This document shows, piece after piece, positions 40,423 to 49,493 of a stretch of DNA of 64,000 nt. The notes under the pieces are model-generated. The model was not told the DNA's origin and searched no databases. It saw only the letters and a program-made list of their open reading frames with translations. The number at the start of each line of letters is the position of its first letter. Within the stretch, counting starts at the first letter, position 1. The stretch is from NCBI RefSeq assembly GCF_000952685.1, contig NZ_JYHV01000007.1, positions 62,001 through 126,000 on the forward strand. Direction: 5' to 3'. Source of the stretch: Stutzerimonas stutzeri (GTDB lineage Bacteria; Pseudomonadota; Gammaproteobacteria; Pseudomonadales; Pseudomonadaceae). A program made the position numbers and the translations under genes.

Positions 40423-41052
40423 ATGTCTAAGTTAGTAAGTTATGTTTGTGAAAGATCTGCAGAGTATGTGCTTATTCCTGAGTTGGTCAGAAAACTGAAA
40501 GAGAGGTATTCGTTCGTAACCCCAATTTATCCATGGATGACTCGTGAGGGGTCGAGGTTTTCAAGGGGATTACATCGTGAGTCGAGATTTAGAGTGTTAG
40601 GTCTTTATGCAAGACGTCCTAAGATCTCGAGCGCTGAAGATGGTTTGATTAATGTTAAGATTAATCAGGAAGTAGTTGTAGCGGCCGCCGTGGGGCATAG
40701 CTTAGGTATCCCCATGATTGCCGGCTGCCCATTGGCAAAAAACCTAATAGAGCTGGGCCATTGCAACCGGTTTCTTTGGGTGAATTTGGCCAAGGCTTTG
40801 CCCAGTGATGTAGATTTTACCATCGCGGTGAATGAGTCAGGTCTATACCAAGGACCGTATGAGAGACTTGTGATTGACGACCTCGAAGAAGTCCTGCGCA
40901 TTGTCGAACTAGAGGCAAGATGGATCGGTCTGGATATAATATTGGGAGCTGTTAAATCTATCGTTATGGAGAGTAGGGGGATTGGTGGCTATCATCCATT
41001 TGGGTATATGGGTGGTTACAAGGCGGTATACTTATTGATGGCGGATCAATGA
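40423..41052 (+). CDS. Unknown protein in operon with the retron, 209 aa
   Basis: I do not recognise this family. It is soluble, with no signal peptide or membrane helix. Features that stand out are an N-terminal YVCERSAEYVLIPELV segment, PWMTREGSRFSRGLHRESRF, and a glycine/tyrosine-rich C-terminus (GGYHPFGYMGGYKAVY). It starts 22 bp after the RT-TOPRIM stop with AAGGA at good distance, shares its low-GC codon use and is on the same strand, so it is probably co-transcribed and may be an accessory or antitoxin-like component of the retron. It converges with the RES operon, whose stop is 28 bp away. Confidence 0.8.
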   Translation: MSKLVSYVCERSAEYVLIPELVRKLKERYSFVTPIYPWMTREGSRFSRGLHRESRFRVLGLYARRPKISSAEDGLINVKINQEVVVAAAVGHSLGIPMIAGCPLAKNLIELGHCNRFLWVNLAKALPSDVDFTIAVNESGLYQGPYERLVIDDLEEVLRIVELEARWIGLDIILGAVKSIVMESRGIGGYHPFGYMGGYKAVYLLMADQ

Positions 41053-41080
41053 GAGAGTAGATAGTGTCAGAGTACAATTT

Positions 41081-42106
41081 TCATTCCTCCCTCTGAACGT
41101 CCACCAATACTCGTTTAATTTTGTATAGGCTTACATTTCCGCCCGTTGCCTTGGCGGGGTTAAAAAGTGCCAAATTCATTCCGTCGCTGACTGAGCTTCG
41201 GTATATAACTCCGTCATAGCCGCTCTTCTTTATAAACTCACAAAGGTACTGGCTGGGGACGTAGTCAATGGCTGCTCCTTGAGGTAGAACAGGCCTGGTT
41301 AGTTCCTCTCCTAAGCGCTCAAGAAAGGGAATGTCTGCGCGCAGTTGCCCAATGGCACTAGCGTCCCCCAGCAAAAATGGAGATACGAGTCTTCTGGGAT
41401 GTCGAAGATCAACCGCTCTAAGAGGGGTAGTTATAGCGAATTCCGCAACGCAAGCGACTTCGCCGGTGTGAGGCCGTACTTCCGATGCTGCTGTGTCCGG
41501 CTGTGAACCAACGTACAAGTATGGAATGCCAGGTGGATTTGCTCGACCATGAGATGCTAATCGATTGGGCGGTGGACCCATATCTTTTATATCATAATTG
41601 GATTGACCAGTGCGTATTCGAGCTCGATACCATAATTGAGGTAAATTGTCTGCAGGTAGATGATCTAATAGTTCTTTGAGGCGATCCGTATCTAAAGGCT
41701 CGTCTAAAAAATAGCGATTTTTGTACATTAACTCGTCGCGGAGGGTCTCCCACCTAACAAGAACTTCACTTTTATACTTCTCAGATGGAGAGAAGTTTCG
41801 GCGAACAATATCTCCGTCGTCAAGTATTTCGCCTAGCAACTCTTTCGCGTGAGCAATATCCATTCTCGGGTGTAAAAAAAGTTCCCAATCCTCTTTCAAC
41901 CGCTCAACTAGAAGCTTGCCGTTTGTATCTGGTTCATAAATGCTGATTAAGAGATGAAACCATTCTGCAAGGGCTTGGGGTTCTACTAGGTTTTGCTCAG
42001 TGGCATCACAGAAGTCACATCTTCCAACCGTCTTGGAGATCAGCGGAATAATACTTTGCTTTAAGCCACGGTCACCAAAGCACTCAGGGCAGCAGTAGGC
42101 AGGCAT
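41081..42106 (-). CDS. RES-domain protein with N-terminal zinc ribbon and HEPN/RES-type domain
   Basis: 341 aa. Zinc-ribbon cysteines Cys6-x2-Cys9 and Cys30-x2-Cys33, then a helical middle part (about 45-150) like the HEPN/RES N-terminal domain. The C-terminal RES domain (about 157-320) has the defining Arg161 (WYRAR), Glu209 (ASEVRP) and Ser304 (YRSS). RES proteins of the RES-Xre toxin-antitoxin class degrade NAD+; here there is no Xre partner. Third gene of a three-gene minus-strand operon, 8 bp after the sce7725-like gene. A toxic NAD-depleting effector is a reasonable inference. Confidence 0.82.
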   Translation of the reverse strand: MPAYCCPECFGDRGLKQSIIPLISKTVGRCDFCDATEQNLVEPQALAEWFHLLISIYEPDTNGKLLVERLKEDWELFLHPRMDIAHAKELLGEILDDGDIVRRNFSPSEKYKSEVLVRWETLRDELMYKNRYFLDEPLDTDRLKELLDHLPADNLPQLWYRARIRTGQSNYDIKDMGPPPNRLASHGRANPPGIPYLYVGSQPDTAASEVRPHTGEVACVAEFAITTPLRAVDLRHPRRLVSPFLLGDASAIGQLRADIPFLERLGEELTRPVLPQGAAIDYVPSQYLCEFIKKSGYDGVIYRSSVSDGMNLALFNPAKATGGNVSLYKIKRVLVDVQREE

Positions 42107-42114
42107 AAAATGTC

Positions 42115-43047
42115 TCAGCTAAAAAATTGGGCCATAGTCTCGATGTGATGATTTAACGAGATTTTCTTTAGGTAGCCCAATCCAGGGAAATGCCTCTTTG
42201 CATGAAGCAAGCGCAACTCTTTCAGAGCGTCTGTTTCGTATAGTTTGGAATTCCCTGACTCCAATTTTGCAATTAGCTTATCGAGCGCTTCAGCAAACTT
42301 GCCCGCCGGATCAGTAGGCGTATCTTGGCTTGTAGATACAAAGTGATATATAAACATTGCATCATCTTGATCGGGGTCGATAAATGTTAGGTGGATAGCT
42401 ACCGCATAAGCTGGGCCGCCAGATTCTGAATAATCATCCCCGACAATAGAAAAGTCCCCGAAAGCATTCATGCCTTCTTCTTCGAAGGTCACATTAAGAT
42501 CAGAAAACAACTCAACTGGAGGGTAGTCTCGATTTCGCCGACGTTTGAATCCGTCGCGTAGAAGAATGCGCTCGCTTCCGATAAAGTGCTTTCGGTAAGT
42601 TTTTTGGCAGTGGCTCTCATTAAAAATATGGCGTGTGGTAGTCAGCCTCTCTCCTAGCTCTTGTGCCAACTCCTTCCCATGTGTGAACCCTGCATGAATA
42701 AAGTTCAGCTGATGTTGGTGGTGTCGTTCGCAAAGCTGCATCGCCTCCGCTATTCCCATATCTTGGCGGAGCAGAATTCCGGCACCAATCGAAGGGCTAT
42801 CAATATATTCCCGGATGAAATCCGTTATTCCGGCCCCGTTTTCTCTATGATCGCCATGATATGGGTTAACGATCACTATCGCTCTTCCATTTGCTTCGCA
42901 TACTGCTTTTATTGATCTCTCAAGGCCGCTCAATGCCTCTCGGACGGGCTCGATTATAGGTGCAAAATTCGATGCAGCCATAAGCGGAGCGTTGTCACGT
43001 ATGGAAATCAGCTCGAATTGTTTTCCGCGAAAATATGGATAATACAT
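42115..43047 (-). CDS. sce7725-family protein
   Basis: 310 aa; the N-terminus MYYPYFRGKQFELISIRDNA is the hallmark of the sce7725 family, a conserved protein of unknown function always linked to sce7726. It looks like a beta-alpha barrel-type soluble protein with GAGILLRQDM and FIHAGFTHGKEL segments. Stop and start are 5 bp from the sce7726-like gene. GGAAA serves as a weak ribosome site. Confidence 0.85.
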   Translation of the reverse strand: MYYPYFRGKQFELISIRDNAPLMAASNFAPIIEPVREALSGLERSIKAVCEANGRAIVIVNPYHGDHRENGAGITDFIREYIDSPSIGAGILLRQDMGIAEAMQLCERHHQHQLNFIHAGFTHGKELAQELGERLTTTRHIFNESHCQKTYRKHFIGSERILLRDGFKRRRNRDYPPVELFSDLNVTFEEEGMNAFGDFSIVGDDYSESGGPAYAVAIHLTFIDPDQDDAMFIYHFVSTSQDTPTDPAGKFAEALDKLIAKLESGNSKLYETDALKELRLLHAKRHFPGLGYLKKISLNHHIETMAQFFS

Positions 43048-43052
43048 TCAGA

Positions 43053-43937
43053 TTATTTCCAGTCCATGGCTTTGATGAGAGGGAGGCTTACGGCTTCAAT
43101 AAAACGCTGCTGTTGAACAGTGTTGCGTATTTGTACCGAAAGCGCTATGGGGCGTAGGGATAACGGCAGTCTCTCAATAAATTCGCTGAGAGGGGCAAGG
43201 CTCCGTGTGCGTTTTAGGGTGTGAACCATCGCGTGGTGAACGTCTTTTGGTGCAAGCTGCGCATAACAGTCGCGCATAGTGCTACGCAGTATAGTGTTCG
43301 GTACGTCCGGAACTATTATGCCAAGATCATTAAGAATAGAGCGGGCTTCGTCGGCACGTAGTGACTCGAAGATTGTAATGGGGCATACACTCTCGGATCT
43401 ATCAACAGCCTCGCGAATTTTTGAAATTTGGCTTCGGCGGTTGAGGCACATTACGCCAATATCGAGAGGCGTATTGCTCAGTACGCTATTGACGTGTGCC
43501 TCACCTGCAATAACATATATCTTGGCGAAGACTTTTTTATAGTTATTAATTTGGTTTTCTAGTCGAGTAAGGGAGTCTCGTTCGGACTTTATTTCATAAA
43601 CTGTTGCTGTTCCGTTCAAGATCGCTAAGTCGGCTTTGCAAGACCCCGCACGGAACTCGGTGAGCATGCTCGCACTATTGAGAGAATGAGTGCCGAGTAA
43701 AACATTTTGTGTCAACGCGGCGCGATAGACGTACTCGTCTCGGTAACCGGCGCGTCGGAGAATTGCAAAAGCTGCATCGAAAGCATCGGCTACCGTTTGG
43801 TTTGACCTCCCGACAATTCCCGTCTGCGAGAATAGGCGAGCAAACAGCGCCGACTGCCCTTTTTGTGAAATTTCACGGAAAACGCCAGGGGAAAACAGCC
43901 GTGATAGCGCTGAGAGCTGTGATGCATTTGGTGACAC
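43053..43937 (-). CDS. sce7726-family PD-(D/E)xK nuclease-like protein
   Basis: 294 aa, GTG start with AGGA 4-5 nt upstream. The segment TEFRAGSCKADLAILNGTATVYEIKSE gives a nuclease-type core, Glu94, Asp103, Glu115-x-Lys117, in the order of the PD-(D/E)xK fold. The family is annotated as of unknown function. It is the first gene of the operon with the sce7725-like and RES genes. It could be a nuclease sensor or effector. Confidence 0.85.
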   Translation of the reverse strand: MSPNASQLSALSRLFSPGVFREISQKGQSALFARLFSQTGIVGRSNQTVADAFDAAFAILRRAGYRDEYVYRAALTQNVLLGTHSLNSASMLTEFRAGSCKADLAILNGTATVYEIKSERDSLTRLENQINNYKKVFAKIYVIAGEAHVNSVLSNTPLDIGVMCLNRRSQISKIREAVDRSESVCPITIFESLRADEARSILNDLGIIVPDVPNTILRSTMRDCYAQLAPKDVHHAMVHTLKRTRSLAPLSEFIERLPLSLRPIALSVQIRNTVQQQRFIEAVSLPLIKAMDWK

Positions 43938-44230
43938 GATTCCTCCGTAGGCCGCTTACCTAAACGCCAAAAGCGGTATGTAATTCTAGACTATACGTAC
44001 GTAACGGGGCACACCTGGCTGGCACTCCAATGCGGAACTGTGGCGCTCCCTGGGTCGGAAGAGACTAGTTCAGGTGGCGGCGAAAGCAGCAGGCATTGCG
44101 ACAAACCGTAACGCGGCCGCGAGCTGACCGTCCGTCAGGCAGCCAATTGGCCTTCAATGGCACAATAGAATCGCGACATTGTCCTGTGGCGCAATGACGC
44201 ACCAGGGGCTGACAGGCTCGGCTCAGGAGC

Positions 44231-45364
44231 TCAGCGTGCTATCTGGTAACGAGTGCTGCGCCCGCCACCCGGCAGCCGCTCGATGCAACCTTTTTCCAGC
44301 AGGTCGCTCAGGTGGCGGGTCGCGGTTGCTTTGGATACCTTGGCCACGGCTTGGTACTGGGCTGCGCTGATACCGTTCTCGAAACCCCGTTCGCCGCCAT
44401 CGAGCAAGCGGTTAAGCACTTTGACTTGCTCCGCCGATAGGGTTTGGCTGCGGTGTGCCTGCCAGAAGCGCGCCTTGACCAGCACGCGATCGATACGAGC
44501 AAGGGCCTGCTCCAGGCTGTTGAGTAAGGTTGCGAGAAACCACTGCAGCCAACTGGTGATATCCAGCCCACCTTTCTGACTGGCTTCGAGGATGCGATAG
44601 TAACCGGCGCGGTCCTCGAGGATGCTCGCGGACATCGCATAAAAGCGGATGGCCTGTTGTTCGCCCTGGGCCAGTGCAAGGTCGGTAATGGCGCGCGTGA
44701 GGCGGCCGTTACCGTCATCAAAAGGGTGCAGGGTGACGAACCAGAAATGGGCGATGCCGGCGCGCAGAAAGGGGTCAAGGTTGGCATCGCTTCGGCTGCT
44801 CTCGAACCAGGCGAGAAAGTCCGCCAATTGCGCTTCCAGCCCTGCGCGGGGAGGGGCTTCGAAATGTACCGTAGGGCGGTCTATGCGACCGGAAACGACC
44901 TGCATCGGCTCTTCGCCGCGCAGTTTGCCGATGTGTAGCGGTCGAGCCAGCAGTTGGTCATCGGTGGGGAATAGCCAACGGTGCCAGGTGAAAAGTCGCT
45001 GTTCGTCTAGCGGTTGTTGATGCAGGCAGGTGGCATCGAGCAGCAGTTCCGCCAGGCCTTCGGAACGTGAGGTGGTGCGACCTTCTGCGCTCAGCCCCAA
45101 GCGCCGCGCCAGTGATGAACGCACCGAACCGACATTCAGTTGCTCACCCTCGATGGCTGAAGAGGTGACGATGTTCTGAAGCATGGCATCCAGGCTGCTC
45201 TGCACTTCAGTGTCACCGCCCACCGCACCGAGCATTCCCAACAAGCGTCCTTGAGCCTGACCGCAGGCGCGCAGCAGTGGGGCAAGCGTTTCGCCTTGCC
45301 AGCTGAAGTGTGGCCAGTTGGGTTGCTGCCAGATCCAGAGCGGGTCATTCATAGGGGTGTTCAT
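44231..45364 (-). CDS. Fic-family AMP-transferase-like protein with auto-inhibitory helix
   Basis: 377 aa. N-terminal DUF4172-like segment (WIWQQPNWPHFSW), then the inhibitory motif SSAIEGE (residues 68-74, matching Ser-x3-Glu-Gly) inside the Fic protein itself, then the Fic core HPFDDGNGR (213-221). The C-terminus (about 310-370) is a winged helix that could bind DNA. Such proteins AMPylate or otherwise modify a target when inhibition is released. GC content is high, unlike the flanking cargo, so it may have a separate origin. A repeat-rich operator lies directly before the start. Confidence 0.92.
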   Translation of the reverse strand: MNTPMNDPLWIWQQPNWPHFSWQGETLAPLLRACGQAQGRLLGMLGAVGGDTEVQSSLDAMLQNIVTSSAIEGEQLNVGSVRSSLARRLGLSAEGRTTSRSEGLAELLLDATCLHQQPLDEQRLFTWHRWLFPTDDQLLARPLHIGKLRGEEPMQVVSGRIDRPTVHFEAPPRAGLEAQLADFLAWFESSRSDANLDPFLRAGIAHFWFVTLHPFDDGNGRLTRAITDLALAQGEQQAIRFYAMSASILEDRAGYYRILEASQKGGLDITSWLQWFLATLLNSLEQALARIDRVLVKARFWQAHRSQTLSAEQVKVLNRLLDGGERGFENGISAAQYQAVAKVSKATATRHLSDLLEKGCIERLPGGGRSTRYQIAR

Positions 45365-45367
45365 CTA

Positions 45368-45430
45368 TGAGCCGATTAGCGAGCCGATTCGGCTCATTGG
45401 GTGAGCCGATAATGCCGGCTATTCGGCTCA
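45368..45430. promoter_or_regulatory. TGAGCCGA operator array upstream of fic
   Basis: Five copies of (T)GAGCCGA(T) in 63 bp in alternating orientation: 45368-45376, 45381-45388, 45389-45396 (inverse), 45402-45410 and 45422-45430 (inverse). They form a perfect GAGCCGA-T-TCGGCTC palindrome (45382-45395 region) and a wider TGAGCCGA...TCGGCTCA palindrome (45402-45430). The array ends three bases before the fic start codon, so a bound protein would block fic expression. The winged helix of Fic itself is a plausible ligand. Confidence 0.6.
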
Positions 45431-46665
45431 CTGTCTAATGCTCAAACCAGGATGCTTGGCTTGGTGAGCGCGCCTGATCAGGGTTAGTGACCCAGCTCGC
45501 GCGCCTTTTTCAGCGTTTCAGAAACATCGTTGAAATAGGTCATTTGCAGCCCTTGGGCATCCATAAAACGTGACGCAGGAAGATGTAGCCCTTGGGCTAC
45601 AAAATGGCTTTTCCCGAGCGGTTCTGTGGCTCAGGGGCTACAAGCTTCCAGGCATGATTCTTTATCTACATCGGTTTCCGGCTGTAGGGTCAGCTATCGA
45701 CGTCTGTTCCAAGCTGATCGCAATAAGGAGTGCTAGGCACGCGTCAAAGCCAGGACTGGCGGGCGTTTGCGCTGTGCACGGCACGCCCATGCATGCATTG
45801 AGTGCCGTCTCCAACCCCCGTGCAGACTGCTTTTCAGGCCAACGAAGTGCCGCCTCCTTTTATCTTGCCCTCCACCTTTGTTACGCATTCTGAGCCACTG
45901 AGTAGAGTAACTAGGCAGAGGAAGGGGCTCCCTCATCGCTAGATGCCCGGCGATGGCAGTCCAGCGGTACTCGACCGCACGAACTATAGACATCAACGCC
46001 GATGCAATAGCGGATGTTCATCGACACTGTTCTGATCACAAGGGTTGAGCCAGAAAGATTACCCCTTCGACAGGCGCCAGGCTAAACAAGCGCCAGTCCA
46101 ACTAACCCTAGTGGTTGCTGAGCGGCAGCAAACACCGCACCAAGTAAAACGCCGCCTGGCCAGAATGGTACCAATGATGTGCGCCTAGCAGACATGCGGC
46201 GGCGCCACCGCCACCTCCGATAGCGATATTTTCGGAGACCGGCAGTCGTGCTGAGCTGCCTGGCAGAGGTCAACAGCACCAGATCGCCAAACGCCACTTA
46301 GCTGATAGTGTCCTTTAGCTGCGTTACGGGCCTATCTCGGTGGCGGCATTGTTATGGCGGCATATCTCAGGAGGATCAGACACGGCCCTCGCATTTGCCC
46401 TAACTGTCCAGCGCACGCTCGCTTGAGCCGGTAACCGGTCGGAGTCTGCCAGAAGCAGGCGTCTGCCCAAACGTAGCCCTCGGCAGAAGTCTCATCCAGA
46501 ACGCTTCAGGGGCAGATCCAAGAAAACCGTATAGATGTAATTTTGATAGCCATGGGCCATACTGATAGGGTTGGCAGCTCTGTGATCCATCACGTGAATT
46601 AAAAGTAAAATTAAACGCATCCCTGATTTTCGACTCTATATCTACGAAATAGTTTCGGGGTTAGT
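45431..46665. other. 1.2-kb region without a supported gene
   Basis: No frame here has a start, ribosome site and coding character together. It contains a direct repeat AGCCCTTGGGC (45548-45558 and 45587-45597), the second copy being a GTAGCCC-TT-GGGCTAC hairpin. A short minus-strand frame with a coding look (MDAQGLQMTYFNDVSETLKK, about 45487-45564) could be the tail of a lost gene. Another minus-strand frame near 46336-46500 (EGYVWADACFWQTPTGYRL) is protein-like but lacks a start. The impression is of decayed genes between cargo modules. Confidence 0.5.
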
Positions 46666-48729
46666 ATGTTAAGGACTGTTGAAAAGTATATGGAAGATCG
46701 TCGCCTTCTTGCGTCTGCGGCCCTGTTTCGGCAGCTTCACGATAATAAAAAAGATGTTTATGATGTATTGGCGGAATTTATTCGATCATCTATCAGTTGG
46801 AGTTCGTTATGGAGCTTCAATGTCACAGAATGCTCCGGAATCTTGGAGGAAAATTTTGGCTTCAAGATTCCGGACGCGGTCATTCGTACATGTCTGAAAA
46901 AACGCCTTAAGCGAGCAGGTGAGATTTCCTTAAGCCAGGGTATATATACCACGACAGAGCAATTCGTCAGGGCTGATTCGTTGAAGGATGATTATACCGG
47001 CATCCAAAGCGAGCAGCGTTATATTATCAATACACTGACCGAATACGTTGAGAAAGTAACATCAAGGAAGTTGAGTGGCTCTGATCGTGAGCAGCTTTCC
47101 GCAGATTTCCACTCTTATTTTTTAGGAGGGCTAAAACCTTGTGAAAATTCGCTTCTTATTAGCGAGTTTATTGTTAAGTATTCGTGTGATGTAGAATTCA
47201 CTGAAAAACTCAATCGCGTTGAGGAAGGGCTAATCCTCTATGGTGGAATCTGTCATTCATCTAGCTTGGCAAATCATGAACCATGGCGGAATAATTTCAC
47301 TATTTACCTCGATACGGAGGTTTTATTTTTCTCGCAAGGGTTCAATGGTACTTTACATAAAAATATTTTCGATGACTTTCATGCATTAATAAGAGAGATC
47401 AATGCGCGAACCTCTCATGGGGCGAAGATCGAGCTCCGCTATTTTGATGAGACCAAGCGAGAGGTTGAGGATTTCTTCTATGCAGCAGAGAAAATCGTTG
47501 AGCAGCATCAGGAGCCTGATCCCTCTAAACCTGCAATGATTAATATAACTAATGGCTGTAGTAGTTCCGCTGACGTTCTGCTGAAAAAAGCTAAATTTTA
47601 TCAGGATCTTCGTCGGTTGCGTATTCAGGAAGAAATTAGTCAGAATTACTATGATCCCCCCACATATGTGGTTGACGACATGGGGACATTTAAATTGCTT
47701 CAAGCCGAACACCCCGATCTTGACCAAGACAAGATTCCAAGTGTGTTGCGCTTGTTCACAAAAATTAATTATTTGCGCCGAGGGGTGAGTCATCAAGGTT
47801 TAGAGCAGTCTGCAGCCATTCTTGTTTCAGGGAAATACATCACACGAGTCTTGGCGTTTTCCAAAGCGATACTACAAGAGCCGAAGCAAATTCCATTTGC
47901 GACGGACTTAGACTATTTGACCGAGCGTTTATGGTTTAAATTAAATAAGGGCTTTGGAAATGGTAAGCTGCCATCTACCTTCGACGTAGTTGCGCGGGCG
48001 CAGGTAATTCTGTCGACGCAAGCAGGTAGCAAGGTGGCGGAAGACTACAAGTCACTGCTTAACCAGATGGAATCTGGTCTTATGAGCAACGACAGTGCCG
48101 GCTATTTACTCTCTGAACTTCGTTCACGCACAACGAAGCCGGAAGACTTTCACTCGGACAACGTAGAAGAAGTTGCAGCATTTCTGCGAAGCGAGTTCAT
48201 TGAGGATGCGCTCCGACAAAAGGCAGTGCTGGAACGCAAGGCGGAAGAAGGCGAAGTTAGTCAGGCTAAGGTGCGTTTGCTGGAGGATCAGCTCAAGCTA
48301 CAGGCGGATTTGTCCGAGCAGGAGAGAGTTAAGAGGCAGCAACATATTGATAACACTCTGAATCAATATCAGGCGCAGTTGCGTGTGCGGGATATTACTA
48401 TACATAAGGAGAGGTTGAAGCCGCTCCGTAATTTGGCTAGGCTTGAGTTTGTTGGAGTTACGGCTCTCGCTTACGGTATCGCTATATTGATTGGCTTGGC
48501 GATTATCTTTGTGCTTCGAGGCGAGAATGACACTACGCTGGGTATGCTGTCCGTTGCTTTAGGTATGTTGCCTCTTATAATTATGCTTATTAATACTGAA
48601 GTGATTTCTCTATACTTCGCAACGCGAGTCAGGGCGCGCTATCGTCGACGCCAGCGCAAAAAATTTACTATTCGCAGTTTAGCCAGCTACTCAAACGCGG
48701 ATATACAACCTCCTCTCGAACCGAGTTAA
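46666..48729 (+). CDS. Large unknown protein, C-terminally membrane-anchored, possible PIN-like domain
   Basis: 687 aa, AT-rich, single gene. The N-terminal 110 residues look like winged-helix material. Residues about 210-345 resemble a PIN-like ribonuclease: a hydrophobic strand ending in Asp (IYLDTEVLF, Asp216), an acidic helix (DETKREVEDFF, Glu266-Asp269) and YVVDDMG (Asp337-338). Residues about 535-595 are a charged coiled coil, followed by two membrane helices (about 596-617 and 626-651) and a very basic tail (RARYRRRQRKK). No family is recognised. The domain call is inference from pattern. A terminator follows, so it is its own transcription unit. Confidence 0.8.
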   Translation: MLRTVEKYMEDRRLLASAALFRQLHDNKKDVYDVLAEFIRSSISWSSLWSFNVTECSGILEENFGFKIPDAVIRTCLKKRLKRAGEISLSQGIYTTTEQFVRADSLKDDYTGIQSEQRYIINTLTEYVEKVTSRKLSGSDREQLSADFHSYFLGGLKPCENSLLISEFIVKYSCDVEFTEKLNRVEEGLILYGGICHSSSLANHEPWRNNFTIYLDTEVLFFSQGFNGTLHKNIFDDFHALIREINARTSHGAKIELRYFDETKREVEDFFYAAEKIVEQHQEPDPSKPAMINITNGCSSSADVLLKKAKFYQDLRRLRIQEEISQNYYDPPTYVVDDMGTFKLLQAEHPDLDQDKIPSVLRLFTKINYLRRGVSHQGLEQSAAILVSGKYITRVLAFSKAILQEPKQIPFATDLDYLTERLWFKLNKGFGNGKLPSTFDVVARAQVILSTQAGSKVAEDYKSLLNQMESGLMSNDSAGYLLSELRSRTTKPEDFHSDNVEEVAAFLRSEFIEDALRQKAVLERKAEEGEVSQAKVRLLEDQLKLQADLSEQERVKRQQHIDNTLNQYQAQLRVRDITIHKERLKPLRNLARLEFVGVTALAYGIAILIGLAIIFVLRGENDTTLGMLSVALGMLPLIIMLINTEVISLYFATRVRARYRRRQRKKFTIRSLASYSNADIQPPLEPS

Positions 48730-48748
48730 TCTTCCTGCTAAGTATGGA

Positions 48749-48775
48749 GATCGCCTCGCGATCGGAGTTTTTTTC
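48749..48775 (+). terminator. Terminator after the 687-aa gene
   Basis: GATCGC-CTC-GCGATC hairpin followed by GGAGTTTTTTT, 20 bp past the stop. Confidence 0.75.
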
Positions 48776-48957
48776 GGATCACTGCCGGTCAGCTCTGAGG
48801 CTTTGACCTAAATGTGTTTTGGCCTTACTCATAGTTCAAATAGTTCTACGTTGGCTGGAAGTTTCTGCATACCCTTAGCGTGGGACTTTCCTACGGTTAA
48901 CGTAAGCCGGCAAGGCCGGCTCACGAACCCCTGCGTTCTAGAGCTAGGCAAAGTGGT

Positions 48958-49227
48958 TTAGTGGCCGCAGCACCTGTGAGCACATATGCGCTGATGTAGG
49001 CGGCTGAGGAACCCCACTTCGAAGGCTCGTCGTTCTATTGCGCATGGCAGCAAGTCTCGCTCGGCAATCATGATTGCCCAGAGCCAGCCGGTGCGGGCAT
49101 TGTCGAGCCAGGTCTGGGCCAGCCTCACGCCCTGGTTGAACGCTTCTCCGCAATCGGCTGCCCAGGCTATTTCCATGCCTGGATGGCCGTCGTTAGGCGG
49201 AAGGCAGGTAATTACGCCTTTGCTCAT
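48958..49227 (-). CDS. Small island protein, 89 aa
   Basis: Unrecognised. It begins MSKGVITCLPPNDGHPGMEI and has several cysteines, ending HRCCGH. Its ATG overlaps the stop of the preceding small gene by four bases (49224-49227), which supports both. Part of the right-arm module downstream of the C4-like region. Confidence 0.6.
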   Translation of the reverse strand: MSKGVITCLPPNDGHPGMEIAWAADCGEAFNQGVRLAQTWLDNARTGWLWAIMIAERDLLPCAIERRAFEVGFLSRLHQRICAHRCCGH

Positions 49228-49493
49228 CTCGCCCCCCCTCGCGCCTCGGATAGGGCTCGGCGATAGAGCACGACCATTTCATCGAGCAGATCCAGAGCTG
49301 AGTAAGCAGCGATCCGCACGCGCAGATCATCCGGCTGCAGCCCATCCGGTTCAGCCAGTTGATCAAGCAGATTGCCGAGCATGACGCCACGTAGTTCAGC
49401 TGCTGCTTCGGAAGGCAGGGGAGAGCGTTCGGATTCATGCAGCGGGCTTCGCTGCAGTGGAAAAGGTACAACGCAGGATTCGAACTCAGCCAT
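49224..49493 (-). CDS. Small island protein, 89 aa
   Basis: From the ATG at 49493, preceded by a near-perfect GGAGGT at 5 nt, which decides this start over a longer frame. Predominantly helical and acidic (LLDQLAEPDGLQPDDLRVRI). Unrecognised. It is first of a coupled pair and is preceded by the C4-like RNA region. Confidence 0.65.
   Translation of the reverse strand: MAEFESCVVPFPLQRSPLHESERSPLPSEAAAELRGVMLGNLLDQLAEPDGLQPDDLRVRIAAYSALDLLDEMVVLYRRALSEARGGAR

Noticed and set aside
45570-45893. 107-codon frame downstream of the fic promoter region
   Set aside because: No ribosome site, starts inside a hairpin repeat, and has no recognisable protein features.
46082-46297. 71-codon minus-strand frame
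   Set aside because: Arginine-rich low-complexity translation typical of a non-coding frame; no ribosome site.
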